A DNA stretch of 64,000 bases from Cryobacterium zongtaii (lineage in GTDB: Bacteria > Actinomycetota > Actinomycetes > Actinomycetales > Microbacteriaceae): positions 496,001-560,000 of the forward strand of contig NZ_PPXD01000026.1 in NCBI RefSeq assembly GCF_002909375.1, read 5' to 3'. This document shows, in pieces, positions 34,339 to 43,088 of the stretch; the first letter of the stretch is position 1; every line of letters starts with the position of its first letter. The notes below the pieces were generated by a model. That model did not search any database and was not told where the DNA came from. It saw only the letters and a list, made by a program, of their open reading frames with translations. Both the position numbers and the translations under genes were made by a program.

Positions 34339-35166
34339 TCAGTGGTAGCGGCGGCCTTCGTCGCGGCGGAAGAGCAGCAGGGCCAGGGCGAAGGTGCCCG
34401 CGGTCCAGACCAGGATGCCGATCCACACCCACGGCTCCAGCTCGCCGCCCTGCACGGCCCAGATCACGAACTCCCGGGCCTGCCGCGACGGCAGGAACAT
34501 CGACAGGGTGTCGAGCCAGTCCGCGAAGAGGTACGGCGGCAGGAACAACCCACCCGCGAACGCCAGGCCGAACATCACGATCTGCACCACGGCGATTGCG
34601 GCCTTGGACGACATCGAGTAGCCGATCGAGATGCCGATGAACATGAACGGCAGCGCCGAGATGCCCAGCGCCACGATCCCCGCGAGAACGCCCAGTACGG
34701 ATGCCTCCGCCGCGGTGAACAGAGCGCCGATCGCGATCACCGGCAGGATCGACGCAAGGCCCATCAGCCCGGTCGAGCAGATCTGCCCGAGCACGCGGGA
34801 GACGCCCGGTACCGGCAAGGCGCGCAGGTACGGGTCCCACGGCTGCTCCCGGTTGGCCGAGATGTTCAGGCCGAAGCTGAAGAGCGAGTTCGACATCAAG
34901 GCGAACACGCTCAGCGCGATCACCGCCTGGGTGGCGAATTCCGGGTTGTCGGCGATGGCGCGTTGCGGCACCACGAAGAACAGCAGCGACAGCCCGGGAA
35001 ACACGAGTGACCCGATCAGGGCGGCCGGGATGCGGAACGTCTCGACGAGGATGATCCGGGCGTGCAGCAGCGTGAGGGCAAGGATGCCCGTACGGCCGCC
35101 CAGAACCGGGGTGCGGCCGGGCGTGCCGGGAGCGGCGCCGACCGGAGCGGGGATGTGGGTGCTCAT
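34339..35166 (-). CDS. ABC-2 type exporter permease
   Basis: 275 aa with six membrane helices, including LALTLLHARIILVETFRIP, VIALSVFALMSNSLFSFGLN and IGISIGYSMSSKAAIAVVQIVMFGLAFAGG (only the first helices are quoted in part), and FLPSRQAREFV before the last helix. It forms the membrane half of an exporter with the ATPase just upstream, overlapping it by 4 bases (ATGA). Cargo unknown; lipids, drugs or peptides are possible. Confidence 0.9.
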   Translation of the reverse strand: MSTHIPAPVGAAPGTPGRTPVLGGRTGILALTLLHARIILVETFRIPAALIGSLVFPGLSLLFFVVPQRAIADNPEFATQAVIALSVFALMSNSLFSFGLNISANREQPWDPYLRALPVPGVSRVLGQICSTGLMGLASILPVIAIGALFTAAEASVLGVLAGIVALGISALPFMFIGISIGYSMSSKAAIAVVQIVMFGLAFAGGLFLPPYLFADWLDTLSMFLPSRQAREFVIWAVQGGELEPWVWIGILVWTAGTFALALLLFRRDEGRRYH

Positions 35167-36077
35167 CGGTTCATCTCCTTCTGGGCGGTGGGGGCATCCG
35201 TCGCCCCGGTGAGGGTGAGGAACGCCTCTTCGAGGGTGGCGCCACGAACGGTGAGGCCGGAGAACGGAATGCCGGAGCGCACGAGTTCCCCGATCAGCCG
35301 GTCGCTGTCGCTGGCGTAGAAGGTGGTCGCGCCGTCGTCGGCCTGCTCGTGGCCCACCACTCCGGGCAGCCCGTTGACCCGGTCTGGCTGGTCGGTGACC
35401 AGGCGCACCTGACGCAGCGAGACCTGGTTGATCACGGCGGTCACGGTGTCGTCGGCGATCACCCGGCCGTGCCCCATCACCACCACCCGTTCGGCGAGCG
35501 CCTCGATCTCCTCGAGGTAGTGGCTGGTCACCACCACGGTGGCGCCGCGCTCGTGCTGACGTCGCACGGCATCCCACAGGGTGCGGCGGGCATCCACGTC
35601 CAGGCCCGTGGTCGGTTCGTCCAGCAGCACCAGGCGCGGCTGCCCCACAAACGCGAGGGCCACACTGAGCCGGCGCTTCTGGCCGCCGGACAGGGCGCCG
35701 GTCTGCCGTTTCAGCAGCTCCGCCAACCCGAACTCCTCGGCCACGGCCGCGGTGGACAGCGGGGTCTCGAAGTGCCGGCCCACGAAGTCGATCACCTCAC
35801 CCACCCGCAGCGTGGGCGGCAGCGCGGTCTCCTGCGGGGTGCCACCGAGCTTCTGGCGCATCCGGTAGTCGCCCGGTGACCCACCGAACAGCGACACCGT
35901 GCCGCTGCTGGGCCTTCGCAGCCCCTGCAGCATGGTGAGCACGGTGGATTTGCCGGCGCCATTGGGCCCGAGCAGGCCCAGGATGCTGCCCGAGTGGATG
36001 TCCAGGCTCACGTCGTCGACGGCGAGCACGTCGCCGAAACGCCGCGTCACGTGATCGAGCCGGGCGAGAACGCTCAT
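35163..36077 (-). CDS. ABC-2 exporter ATP-binding protein
   Basis: 304 aa. Walker A GPNGAGKST (about 37-45), signature LSGGQKRRLSV, Walker B RLVLLDEPTTGLD and the H-loop VVTSHYLEE. A C-terminal extension of about 80 residues is typical of the DrrA/CcmA group. It drives the adjacent permease. It overlaps the regulator gene upstream by 4 bases (ATGA), so its level depends on translation of the regulator. Confidence 0.95.
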   Translation of the reverse strand: MSVLARLDHVTRRFGDVLAVDDVSLDIHSGSILGLLGPNGAGKSTVLTMLQGLRRPSSGTVSLFGGSPGDYRMRQKLGGTPQETALPPTLRVGEVIDFVGRHFETPLSTAAVAEEFGLAELLKRQTGALSGGQKRRLSVALAFVGQPRLVLLDEPTTGLDVDARRTLWDAVRRQHERGATVVVTSHYLEEIEALAERVVVMGHGRVIADDTVTAVINQVSLRQVRLVTDQPDRVNGLPGVVGHEQADDGATTFYASDSDRLIGELVRSGIPFSGLTVRGATLEEAFLTLTGATDAPTAQKEMNR

Positions 36078-36370
36078 GAGGATTCCCCTAACAGCCCGCG
36101 CAGGGCTTCTCGGTAGTCTTCGAACGCGCGCCGGCCGGTGCGCGACAGGGCCAGGTAGGTGACCGGGCTGCGGCCCTGGTGAGACTTGACGACGTCAACA
36201 TAGCCCGCGTCCTCGAGCTTCCGCAGGTGGGTGGACAGGTTGCCGGCGGTCATACCGAGCAGCTCCTGCAGCCGGGGAAAGGCGATCTGGTCGCCCACCT
36301 CGAGGGTAGCCAGGGTGGCGGTGATCTTCAGCCGGGCGGATGCGTGGATCACCGGGTCGAGTTCGTCCAT
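36074..36370 (-). CDS. Winged-helix transcriptional regulator of the exporter operon
   Basis: 98 aa single wHTH domain. The recognition part is LLGMTAGNLSTHLRKLEDAG (about 38-57), followed by the wing VVKSHQGRSPVTYLALS. This matches the small DNA-binding regulators found with ABC-2 exporters. A perfect palindrome (37030-37048) in front of the operon is its likely operator, giving autoregulation. Its ATG shares one base with the stop of the membrane protein gene upstream (TGATG). Confidence 0.88.
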   Translation of the reverse strand: MDELDPVIHASARLKITATLATLEVGDQIAFPRLQELLGMTAGNLSTHLRKLEDAGYVDVVKSHQGRSPVTYLALSRTGRRAFEDYREALRGLLGESS

Positions 36371-37026
36371 CAGCGGTTCCGGCGCAGGCGCGCGGCCATG
36401 ACGGCGGCCGTGACGAGGAAGGCGCCACCACCGACGAGCGCGAAGACCAGGTCGTTGCCGGGCGACCCGGCGAAGGGGGCCGCCGCACCGACGACCAGCA
36501 TGACCAGACCGAGGACCAGCTGCGATTTGTCCCGCCAGAGCGCGGCGCCACCGAGATAAATGGTGCCGCACATCAGCGCGAAGCCTGACGGGAAGAACAG
36601 GTTGGCGAGGTCGGTGGACATGCCGTGGCTGATCAGGGCGGTGCCGAGCAGCCCGAAGGCGGTGCCGCAGACCGACCAGGACAGCCCGTAGACGGCGCCG
36701 GAGAAGCTGGACATGCCGCGAACGCCGCGGTTGATGCGCAGGCCGATCACGGCGGAGGACACGATCGAGATCACCAGCAGCACGATGAACAGCGGCGTGG
36801 CCACGCCCGCGGGAATCGTGAACCACGGGTTGCCATCCACATCGCCCGACCAGAGGGCAAGGAAGCCAACGAACCAGGCGACCCCCCAGATGAAGTACAG
36901 CCAGACGACGGGCGCAATCTGTGAATCCGCCACCCGCCGCTGTTGTTCTTCGAGCATCGCGAGCATCTCGCGCGGGTCCCCCAGGGGCTCATCGAGGGCG
37001 GTGGCGGGCGTCCTGTTGTCATCCAT
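36370..37026 (-). CDS. Membrane protein, first gene of the exporter operon
   Basis: 218 aa. A short acidic N-terminus with a helix (DPREMLAMLEEQQRRVADS) precedes six hydrophobic segments, among them VVWLYFIWGVAWFVGFLALW and ATPLFIVLLVISIVSSAVIG. No enzyme motif is seen. Being first in a regulated exporter operon, it may sense membrane stress or help the exporter, but that is inference. ATG 37026 lies directly downstream of the operator. Confidence 0.75.
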   Translation of the reverse strand: MDDNRTPATALDEPLGDPREMLAMLEEQQRRVADSQIAPVVWLYFIWGVAWFVGFLALWSGDVDGNPWFTIPAGVATPLFIVLLVISIVSSAVIGLRINRGVRGMSSFSGAVYGLSWSVCGTAFGLLGTALISHGMSTDLANLFFPSGFALMCGTIYLGGAALWRDKSQLVLGLVMLVVGAAAPFAGSPGNDLVFALVGGGAFLVTAAVMAARLRRNR

Positions 37027-37029
37027 GTC

Positions 37030-37048
37030 TACTTTGTAACACAAAGTA
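37030..37048. promoter_or_regulatory. Palindromic operator of the exporter operon
   Basis: TACTTTGTAACACAAAGTA: perfect 8 bp arms around AAC, ending 4 bp from the start of the first gene. TACAAA inside it sits at the -10 position for a leaderless start, so regulator binding would block RNA polymerase. Confidence 0.75.
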
Positions 37049-37112
37049 GTTTGCTCCACAACGGTTCGACCCGAAGTGGGGTACCCCCGCGACGCAATAC
37101 TATGGAGGGCTA

Positions 37113-40100
37113 ATGATTCCCGTGAAAATCACCTTCCCGCCCGAGTTGCCGATCAGCCAGCGCCGCGACGACATCTCGCGCGCCATCCGCGACAACCAGG
37201 TCGTGATCGTGGCGGGGTCGACCGGATCGGGCAAGACCACCCAGCTGCCCAAGATCTGCCTGGAGCTGGGCCGGGAGTCGATCGGCCACACCCAGCCGCG
37301 CCGGCTCGCCGCGCGCACCATCGCCGAGCGCATCGCCGAGGAGCTCGGCCAGGAGGTCGGCGAACTCGTCGGCTACCAGGTGCGGTTCACCGACCGGGTC
37401 GGCGCGGACACCCGCATCAAGCTGATGACCGACGGCATCCTGCTCAACGAGATTCACCGCGACCGGATGCTGCGCAAGTACGACACCATCATCATCGACG
37501 AGGCGCACGAGCGCAGCCTCAACATCGACTTCCTGCTCGGCTATCTGCAGCAGCTGCTCCCCCAGCGCCCCGAGCTCAAGCTGATCATCACCAGCGCCAC
37601 CATCGACCCGGCCAGCTTCGCCAAGCATTTCGCGGCCGCCGACGGCACCCCGGCGCCCATCATCGAGGTATCCGGCCGCACCTACCCTGTCGAGATCCGC
37701 TATCGCCCGCTGGTGGCCGAGGCCGCGATCGACGACGACGACGAGATCACCGATGCCGCACCCAGCGTGGACCGCGACTACATCGAGGGCATCTCCGCCG
37801 CGCTCGACGAGCTCGAGCAGGAGTCCAACGGCGACGTGCTGGTGTTCCTCTCCGGCGAGACCGAGATCCGCGACGCGGCCGACGCCCTGCAGGGCAAGTT
37901 CGCTTCCCGCGACCGCACCAGCCCCACCGAGGTGCTGCCGCTGTACGGCCGGCTCTCCTCCGCCGACCAGCACAAGGTGTTCCAGCCCTCCACAGTGGCC
38001 GGCGTGCGGCGCCGCATCGTGCTGGCCACCAACGTGGCCGAGACCAGCCTCACCGTGCCGGGCATCCGCTACGTCATCGACGCCGGCACCGCCCGGATCA
38101 GCCGGTACAGCGTGCGCTCGAAGGTGCAGCGGCTGCCGATCGAGGCCATCGCGCAGGCCTCCGCCAATCAGCGGTCGGGCCGCAGCGGCCGCACCAGCGA
38201 CGGCATCGCCATCCGGCTGTACAGCGAAGAGGACTTCACCCGGCGCCCGGAGTACACCGAGCCGGAGATCCTGCGCACCAACCTCGCCGCGGTGATCCTG
38301 CAGATGATCTCGCTGGGCCTGGGCGACATCGCGCAGTTCCCGTTCCTCACGCCGCCGGACTCCCGCAACATCAAAGACGGCCTCGACCTGCTCACCGAGC
38401 TCGGCGCGGTCAAGGCCACCGTGGCGCCCACGGGCACCCCCACCGAAGACCCGAGCCAGGCCGGCGGCCGCTCCAGTGGCCGCGATGGTGGCCGCGGGCG
38501 CGGCGGTCGTGGGCCGCAGGGCGGGCGGATGGCCGTCACGGCCGGAACGCACACCCTCACCCGGGTGGGCCAGCAGCTCGCCCAGCTGCCCATCGACCCG
38601 CGGTTCGGCCGCATGGTGATCGAGTCCAAGGTGCAGGGCACCAGCCGCGAGGTGATGGCCATCGTCGCCGGCCTCACCATCCAGGACGTGCGCGAGCGAC
38701 CGCTGGAGCGCCGCGGGTCCGCCGACGAGAAGCACGCACGGTTCGCGGACCCCACCAGCGATTTCCTGTCGCTGCTGAACCTCTGGAACTACCTGGAGAA
38801 CCAGCAGAAGGAGCTCGGCTCAAGCGCTTTTCGGCGTTTGTGCAAGAACGAGTACCTCAACTACCTGCGGGTGCGCGAGTGGCAGGACGTCTACAAGCAG
38901 CTCCGCCAGCTGGCCAAGCCGCTCGGCCTGCACATCGGCGACCCCAGTGTGAACCCGGACGGTATCCACCGGTCGATGCTCTCCGGCCTGCTCTCGCACA
39001 TCGGCCTCAAGGATGTGGCGAAAAAGGATTACATCGGCGCCCGGCAGCAGCGCTTCGTGCTGTTCCCCGGCTCTGCGCTGGCCAAGAAGCAGCCCAACGC
39101 CGTGATGAGCGCCGAGCTGGTGGAGACCAGCCGCCTGTTCGCCCGGATGAACGCCGTCGTCGACCCGGCCTGGGCGGAACAGCTCGCCGGCGACCTCTGC
39201 AAGCGCAGCTACTCCGAGCCGCACTGGGAGAAGAAGCAGGGCGCCGTGGTCGCCTACGAGCGGGTCACCCTGTACGGGGTGCCGATTGTGCCGCGCCGCC
39301 GCGTGCAGTTCTCCCGCGTGGACCCGGCCTACGCCCGCGAGCTGTTCATCCGGCACGCCCTCGTCGACGGCGAGTGGGACCTGGACCGGGTCGACCAGCG
39401 GGTCACCGCGTTCGACCGCGCCAACACCGCGCTCCGCAAGGAGCTCGCCGAGCTCGAGGAGCGCACCCGGCGCCGCGACATCCTCTTCGACGACGAGGCC
39501 GTCTTCGAGTTCTACCACCGCCGCATCCCCGCCGACGTGCACAGCACCCGCACCTTCGAAACCTGGTGGCGCGTCGCCCGCGCCGAGACGCCGGACCTGC
39601 TCACCATGACCGCCGAGGCGCTCGTACCCGAGGATGCGCCGGAGATCGACGAATCGCTCTTCCCGCCGGCCTGGCAGCAGCGTGACCAGCGTTTTGCATT
39701 GAGTTACCGGTTCGAGCCCGGCGAGGAGGACGACGGCGTGACCGTGCAGGTACCCCTCGCGCTCCTCGCCCGGGTCTCCCCCACCGGCTTCGACTGGCAG
39801 GTGCCGGGCCTCCGCGCCGACCTGGTCACCTCACTGATCAAGTCGCTGCCCAAGGCCATCCGCCGCAATGTGGTGCCCGCCGCCGACTGGGCCGTGCGCC
39901 TCCTCGCCGAGCTGCCCCCCGCCCCCGGCGTGGTTCGATCGTCGGTCGAGCTTGTCGAGACCCCGGGACATACCTCGAATCGCGACCAGGACGCCGACCC
40001 CTCCTTCGCCGAAACCCTCGCCGCCCTCATCCAGCGCCTCACCTACGTGCCCGTCACGGTGCGCGACTTCGACCTCTCCAGGGTGCCCGCGCACCTGCGG

Positions 40101-41102
40101 ATGACCTTCAGGGTCGTCGACGAGCGCGGCCGCTCCGTCGCCTCCGGCAAGGACCTCACCGAGCTCCAGCGGCGTCTGGGCAACAAGGTGCGCGAGTCCG
40201 TGGCCAAGGCCTCGGCCGCCACACCCAAGAACGCCATCGAACGCAGCGGCCTCACCACCTGGGACTTCATCGAACTGCCCCGGTTCATCGACACCAAGCA
40301 GGGTGACAACACCATCCGCGGCTACCCCACCCTGATCGACGACGGCACGTCAGTGAGCATCCGCATGATGAGCACCGCCGAGGAGCAGGCCCGCACCCTG
40401 CCCGGCGGGGTGCGCCGGCTGCTGCTGCTGGCGACCGCGTCGCCGGTGGCGTACGTGCAGCAGCACCTCAAGGGCGGCGAGAAGCTCTCGCTGGCCACCA
40501 GCCCCTACCGCTCCACCCAGGCCCTGTTCGACGACTGCCTCGCGGCCGCCGTCGACGACGTGCTCTACAGGGTGCGGCCCGACGGCCAGGTATTCATGAA
40601 GGCCGAGTTCGACACCATCCGCGACAGGGTCTCCGGCGTGGTGATGGACTCGATGTTCGAGACCGTCGGGCTCGTCGCCCGCATCCTCACGGCGTCCCGC
40701 GCCGCGGACAAAGCGCTCAAGGCCTCCACCAGCATGGCCCTGCTTGCCGCGCTCACGGATGCCCGCGAGCAGCTGAACGGGCTGGTCTACCCCGGTTTTG
40801 TCAGCGCAACCGGCCTGGCCCAGCTGCGGCACCTGCCGCGCTACCTCGGCGGCATCAGCGCGCGCATCGACAAGCTGCTGGACAACCCCAACCGCGACAG
40901 GGTCTGGATGAACGAGGTGCAGTCCGCCACGGCCCGCTTCGCGGACGCAGGCGGACGCATCCCGTTGCCCGCCGACTCAGCGGCCAACCTGGTTCGGGCG
41001 AGATGGATGATGGAGGAGTTGCGCATCAGTCTCTTCGCCCAGGAGCTGCGCGCGGCAGAGTCGGTCTCCCTCCAGCGCATCCAGAAGGTCCTCGCCTCCT
41101 AA
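37113..41102 (+). CDS. hrpA: ATP-dependent RNA helicase HrpA
   Basis: 1329 aa, the usual length of HrpA. Walker A GSTGSGKT (35-42), DEAH box 130-133 in IIIDEAHERSLN, motif III TSATID, motif VI QRSGRSGR, then the HA2 and OB-like regions and the long DUF3418 C-terminus. HrpA rescues stalled ribosomes on mRNA and processes transcripts. A Gly/Arg-rich loop lies near 447-470. Near codon 944 the frame contains a family F repeat (see 39944-39962) that encodes SSVELVET, a likely insertion in a tolerant linker. Start ATG 37113 with GGAGG upstream. Confidence 0.95.
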   Translation: MIPVKITFPPELPISQRRDDISRAIRDNQVVIVAGSTGSGKTTQLPKICLELGRESIGHTQPRRLAARTIAERIAEELGQEVGELVGYQVRFTDRVGADTRIKLMTDGILLNEIHRDRMLRKYDTIIIDEAHERSLNIDFLLGYLQQLLPQRPELKLIITSATIDPASFAKHFAAADGTPAPIIEVSGRTYPVEIRYRPLVAEAAIDDDDEITDAAPSVDRDYIEGISAALDELEQESNGDVLVFLSGETEIRDAADALQGKFASRDRTSPTEVLPLYGRLSSADQHKVFQPSTVAGVRRRIVLATNVAETSLTVPGIRYVIDAGTARISRYSVRSKVQRLPIEAIAQASANQRSGRSGRTSDGIAIRLYSEEDFTRRPEYTEPEILRTNLAAVILQMISLGLGDIAQFPFLTPPDSRNIKDGLDLLTELGAVKATVAPTGTPTEDPSQAGGRSSGRDGGRGRGGRGPQGGRMAVTAGTHTLTRVGQQLAQLPIDPRFGRMVIESKVQGTSREVMAIVAGLTIQDVRERPLERRGSADEKHARFADPTSDFLSLLNLWNYLENQQKELGSSAFRRLCKNEYLNYLRVREWQDVYKQLRQLAKPLGLHIGDPSVNPDGIHRSMLSGLLSHIGLKDVAKKDYIGARQQRFVLFPGSALAKKQPNAVMSAELVETSRLFARMNAVVDPAWAEQLAGDLCKRSYSEPHWEKKQGAVVAYERVTLYGVPIVPRRRVQFSRVDPAYARELFIRHALVDGEWDLDRVDQRVTAFDRANTALRKELAELEERTRRRDILFDDEAVFEFYHRRIPADVHSTRTFETWWRVARAETPDLLTMTAEALVPEDAPEIDESLFPPAWQQRDQRFALSYRFEPGEEDDGVTVQVPLALLARVSPTGFDWQVPGLRADLVTSLIKSLPKAIRRNVVPAADWAVRLLAELPPAPGVVRSSVELVETPGHTSNRDQDADPSFAETLAALIQRLTYVPVTVRDFDLSRVPAHLRMTFRVVDERGRSVASGKDLTELQRRLGNKVRESVAKASAATPKNAIERSGLTTWDFIELPRFIDTKQGDNTIRGYPTLIDDGTSVSIRMMSTAEEQARTLPGGVRRLLLLATASPVAYVQQHLKGGEKLSLATSPYRSTQALFDDCLAAAVDDVLYRVRPDGQVFMKAEFDTIRDRVSGVVMDSMFETVGLVARILTASRAADKALKASTSMALLAALTDAREQLNGLVYPGFVSATGLAQLRHLPRYLGGISARIDKLLDNPNRDRVWMNEVQSATARFADAGGRIPLPADSAANLVRARWMMEELRISLFAQELRAAESVSLQRIQKVLAS
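39944..39962 (+). repeat. Family F half-element inside hrpA
   Basis: GGTCGAGCTTGTCGAGACC, identical in sequence to the intergenic arm at 41131-41149, but located in frame within the helicase gene. Confidence 0.85.
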
Positions 41103-41130
41103 CGCCGTCTCGCAGTCGCACCCCACCGCC

Positions 41131-41204
41131 GGTCGAGCTTGTCGAGACCTGGTGACAATACCTGCGTTCAGACTCCAGCTCACGGGATCTCGACAAGCTC
41201 GATC
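41131..41204. repeat. Family F palindromic element
   Basis: GGTCGAGCTTGTCGAGACC at 41131-41149 and the inverse GATCTCGACAAGCTCGATC at 41186-41204, separated by 36 bp. It lies between the convergent hrpA and MarR genes. Confidence 0.8.
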
Positions 41205-41236
41205 AGCGAGGCGGGGCGTTCCACAGACAGGCTCGT

Positions 41237-41716
41237 TCAGCGAGGCGGGCCGTCGCAAGCCGCGTGGTCGTCGGGGTGGGCGAGGGCTCGGGCGATGTCG
41301 GTGAGCGAAAGCACCTGGGCAGGCGTCAGCCGGTCGAAGACCAGGCGGCGCACCTGGGCCACGTGGCCGGGCGCGGCCGCCACGAGTTTTGCCAGACCCG
41401 ACTCCGTCAGGGTGGCCAGCACGGCGCGGCGGTCATCCGGCGCCATCTCGCGGGTGACAAACTCCGCCGCCTCCAGGCGAGCCACGATGCGCGACAGCCG
41501 CGATTGCGAGGTGCTGGCCGATGCCGCGAGCTCGCTCATGCGCATGCAGTGGTCGTCCCGTTCCGAGAGCATCACCAGCACCATGTAGTCCGCCATCGCG
41601 AGGTCAGCATCCCGCTGGAGCTGCGATTCCAAAGCCGCGGGCAGCAGGAAGAGCACCTCCGCCAGGGCCTTCCACGCGGTCAGCTCCTCAGCGTTCAACC
41701 ATTCCGGTTCGTCCAT
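41237..41716 (-). CDS. MarR-family transcriptional regulator
   Basis: 159 aa. A helical N-terminus for dimerisation, a winged helix with MSELAASASTSQSRLSRIVARLEA as recognition helix, and the wing PDDRRAVLATLTESGLAKL. It is divergent from a DoxX gene and probably represses both from the inverted repeat between them; ligands of such pairs are often redox-active or phenolic. ATG 41716 follows TAGAGT at 6 bases. Confidence 0.92.
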   Translation of the reverse strand: MDEPEWLNAEELTAWKALAEVLFLLPAALESQLQRDADLAMADYMVLVMLSERDDHCMRMSELAASASTSQSRLSRIVARLEAAEFVTREMAPDDRRAVLATLTESGLAKLVAAAPGHVAQVRRLVFDRLTPAQVLSLTDIARALAHPDDHAACDGPPR

Positions 41717-41722
41717 CCGCCC

Positions 41723-41728
41723 ACTCTA
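41723..41728 (-). promoter_or_regulatory. -10 box TAGAGT, leaderless start of the MarR gene
   Basis: TAGAGT, 6 bases, then ATG 41716. Confidence 0.55.
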
Positions 41729-41749
41729 CCCAGATTTACTTGACGCCGA

Positions 41750-41788
41750 AAGTAGTTCACGCTAGTTTATTTGACACAGCAACTACTT
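41750..41788. promoter_or_regulatory. Candidate MarR operator region
   Basis: Inverted AAGTAGTT (41750-41757) and AACTACTT (41781-41788), plus direct TTTACTTGAC and TTTATTTGAC motifs, between the divergent MarR and DoxX genes. Confidence 0.5.
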
Positions 41789-41844
41789 CCCCCGCAACAA
41801 CCGTCGTTCGGCGCTTCCGGCCCGACGCCAACCCTGGAGTTCCC

Positions 41845-42222
41845 ATGAATATCGCCATCTGGATCATCACCGTCCTCATCGCCGTCGCCTTCATCGGCGC
41901 CGGCCTCATGAAGGTCGCACAACCGCGTGCCAAGCTGGCCGCCAACGGCATGGCGTGGACCAACGACTACTCGGATGCCGGCGTCAAGCTCGTCGGTCTC
42001 GCCGAGCTGCTCGGCGGCCTCGGCCTGATCCTGCCCGCGGTCACCGGCATCGCCCCGATCCTGGTGCCGATCGCCGCGGCCGGCCTGACCGTGATCATGA
42101 TCGGTGCCGTGGTTTGGCATGTGCGTGCCGGCGACGGCGCCAAGGAGACCATGCCCAGCGTGATCCTCGGCATCCTCGCTCTCGTCGTGGCCATCACCCG
42201 CTTCGGCCCCTACGCTTTTTAG
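41845..42222 (+). CDS. DoxX-family membrane protein
   Basis: 125 aa, four membrane helices, beginning MNIAIWIITVLIAVAFIGAG and with the DoxX features GLMKVAQP, LVGLAELLGGLGLILP and a final ALVVAITRFGPY. DoxX proteins are often controlled by MarR regulators and linked to redox or quinone stress; their reaction is not established. ATG 41845 with TGGAG 5 bases upstream. A family E hairpin starts 3 bp after its stop. Confidence 0.9.
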   Translation: MNIAIWIITVLIAVAFIGAGLMKVAQPRAKLAANGMAWTNDYSDAGVKLVGLAELLGGLGLILPAVTGIAPILVPIAAAGLTVIMIGAVVWHVRAGDGAKETMPSVILGILALVVAITRFGPYAF

Positions 42223-42224
42223 CC

Positions 42225-42286
42225 CGCGACCTGTGACAAAGGCCCCAGAATCGTCGAGATCCTGGGGCCTTTCTCACGGTTCGGGG
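42225..42286. terminator. Family E hairpin, copy 1, bidirectional terminator
   Basis: 62 bp between convergent genes. The inner stem AAAGGCCCCAG / CTGGGGCCTTT is a good bidirectional terminator with AAA/TTT ends. The outer arms CGCGACCTGTGA and, reversed, CGAACCGTGAG match the other family E copies. Confidence 0.8.
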
Positions 42287-42290
42287 AGGG

Positions 42291-43088
42291 CTAGAGCACC
42301 TTGGAGAGGAACGCCTGGGTGCGGGCGTGCCGCGGGTTGGCCAGGACCTCCGACGGGAGACCGGACTCGACCACAACACCGGCGTCCATGAAGACCAGGG
42401 AGTCGGCGACCTCGCGGGCAAAGCCCATCTCGTGGGTCACCACGATCATGGTCATGCCCTCCTTGGCCAGGCCCTTCATCACGTCGAGCACCTCGCCGAC
42501 GAGCTCCGGGTCCAGCGCGCTGGTGGGCTCGTCGAAGAGCATCAGCTTGGGCTCCATCGCCAGCGCCCTGGCGATCGCCACCCGCTGCTGCTGGCCACCG
42601 GAGAGGTGCGCGGGGTAGTAGTCGGCGCGGTCGGCCAGGCCCACCCGGGCCAGCAGGTCGCGGGCGGTCGACTCCACCTTTGCCTTGGGCAGTCCCTTGA
42701 CCCGCAGCGGCGCTTCCATCACGTTCTGCAGCGCGGTCATGTGCGGGAACAGGTTGAACCGCTGGAACACCATGCCGATGTCCCGGCGCTGCTTCGAGGC
42801 TTCCTTGGGCGCCATCTCGTAAAGCTTGCCGTTGGACTCGCGGTAGCCGATCAGCTCACCGTCCACGCTCAGCCGCCCGGCCGAAAGCACCTCGAGGTGG
42901 TTGATGCAGCGCAGGAACGTGGACTTGCCCGAACCACTCGGCCCGACCAGGCACATCACCTCGCCGCGCTTGACCTCGAGGGTGATGCCCTTGAGCACCT
43001 CATTCGATCCGAAGCTCTTGGTGACTTGCTCGGCCAGCACCATCGGCACGTCAACGGTTGTCGCGGGCCCCACTGTCGTCGCGCTCAT
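42291..43088 (-). CDS. Polar amino-acid ABC transporter ATP-binding protein, GlnQ type
   Basis: 265 aa. Walker [24 protein letters not shown], signature [15 protein letters not shown], Walker [16 protein letters not shown] and [11 protein letters not shown] are all typical of HisP/GlnQ ATPases. It overlaps the permease gene by 4 bases. It should power uptake of an amino acid bound by one of the two lipoproteins of this cluster. Confidence 0.95.
   Translation of the reverse strand: MSATTVGPATTVDVPMVLAEQVTKSFGSNEVLKGITLEVKRGEVMCLVGPSGSGKSTFLRCINHLEVLSAGRLSVDGELIGYRESNGKLYEMAPKEASKQRRDIGMVFQRFNLFPHMTALQNVMEAPLRVKGLPKAKVESTARDLLARVGLADRADYYPAHLSGGQQQRVAIARALAMEPKLMLFDEPTSALDPELVGEVLDVMKGLAKEGMTMIVVTHEMGFAREVADSLVFMDAGVVVESGLPSEVLANPRHARTQAFLSKVL

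Noticed and set aside
37110..38735. Long open frame antisense to the start of hrpA.
   Set aside because: The helicase motifs on the plus strand are unmistakable; the antisense product has no recognisable features.
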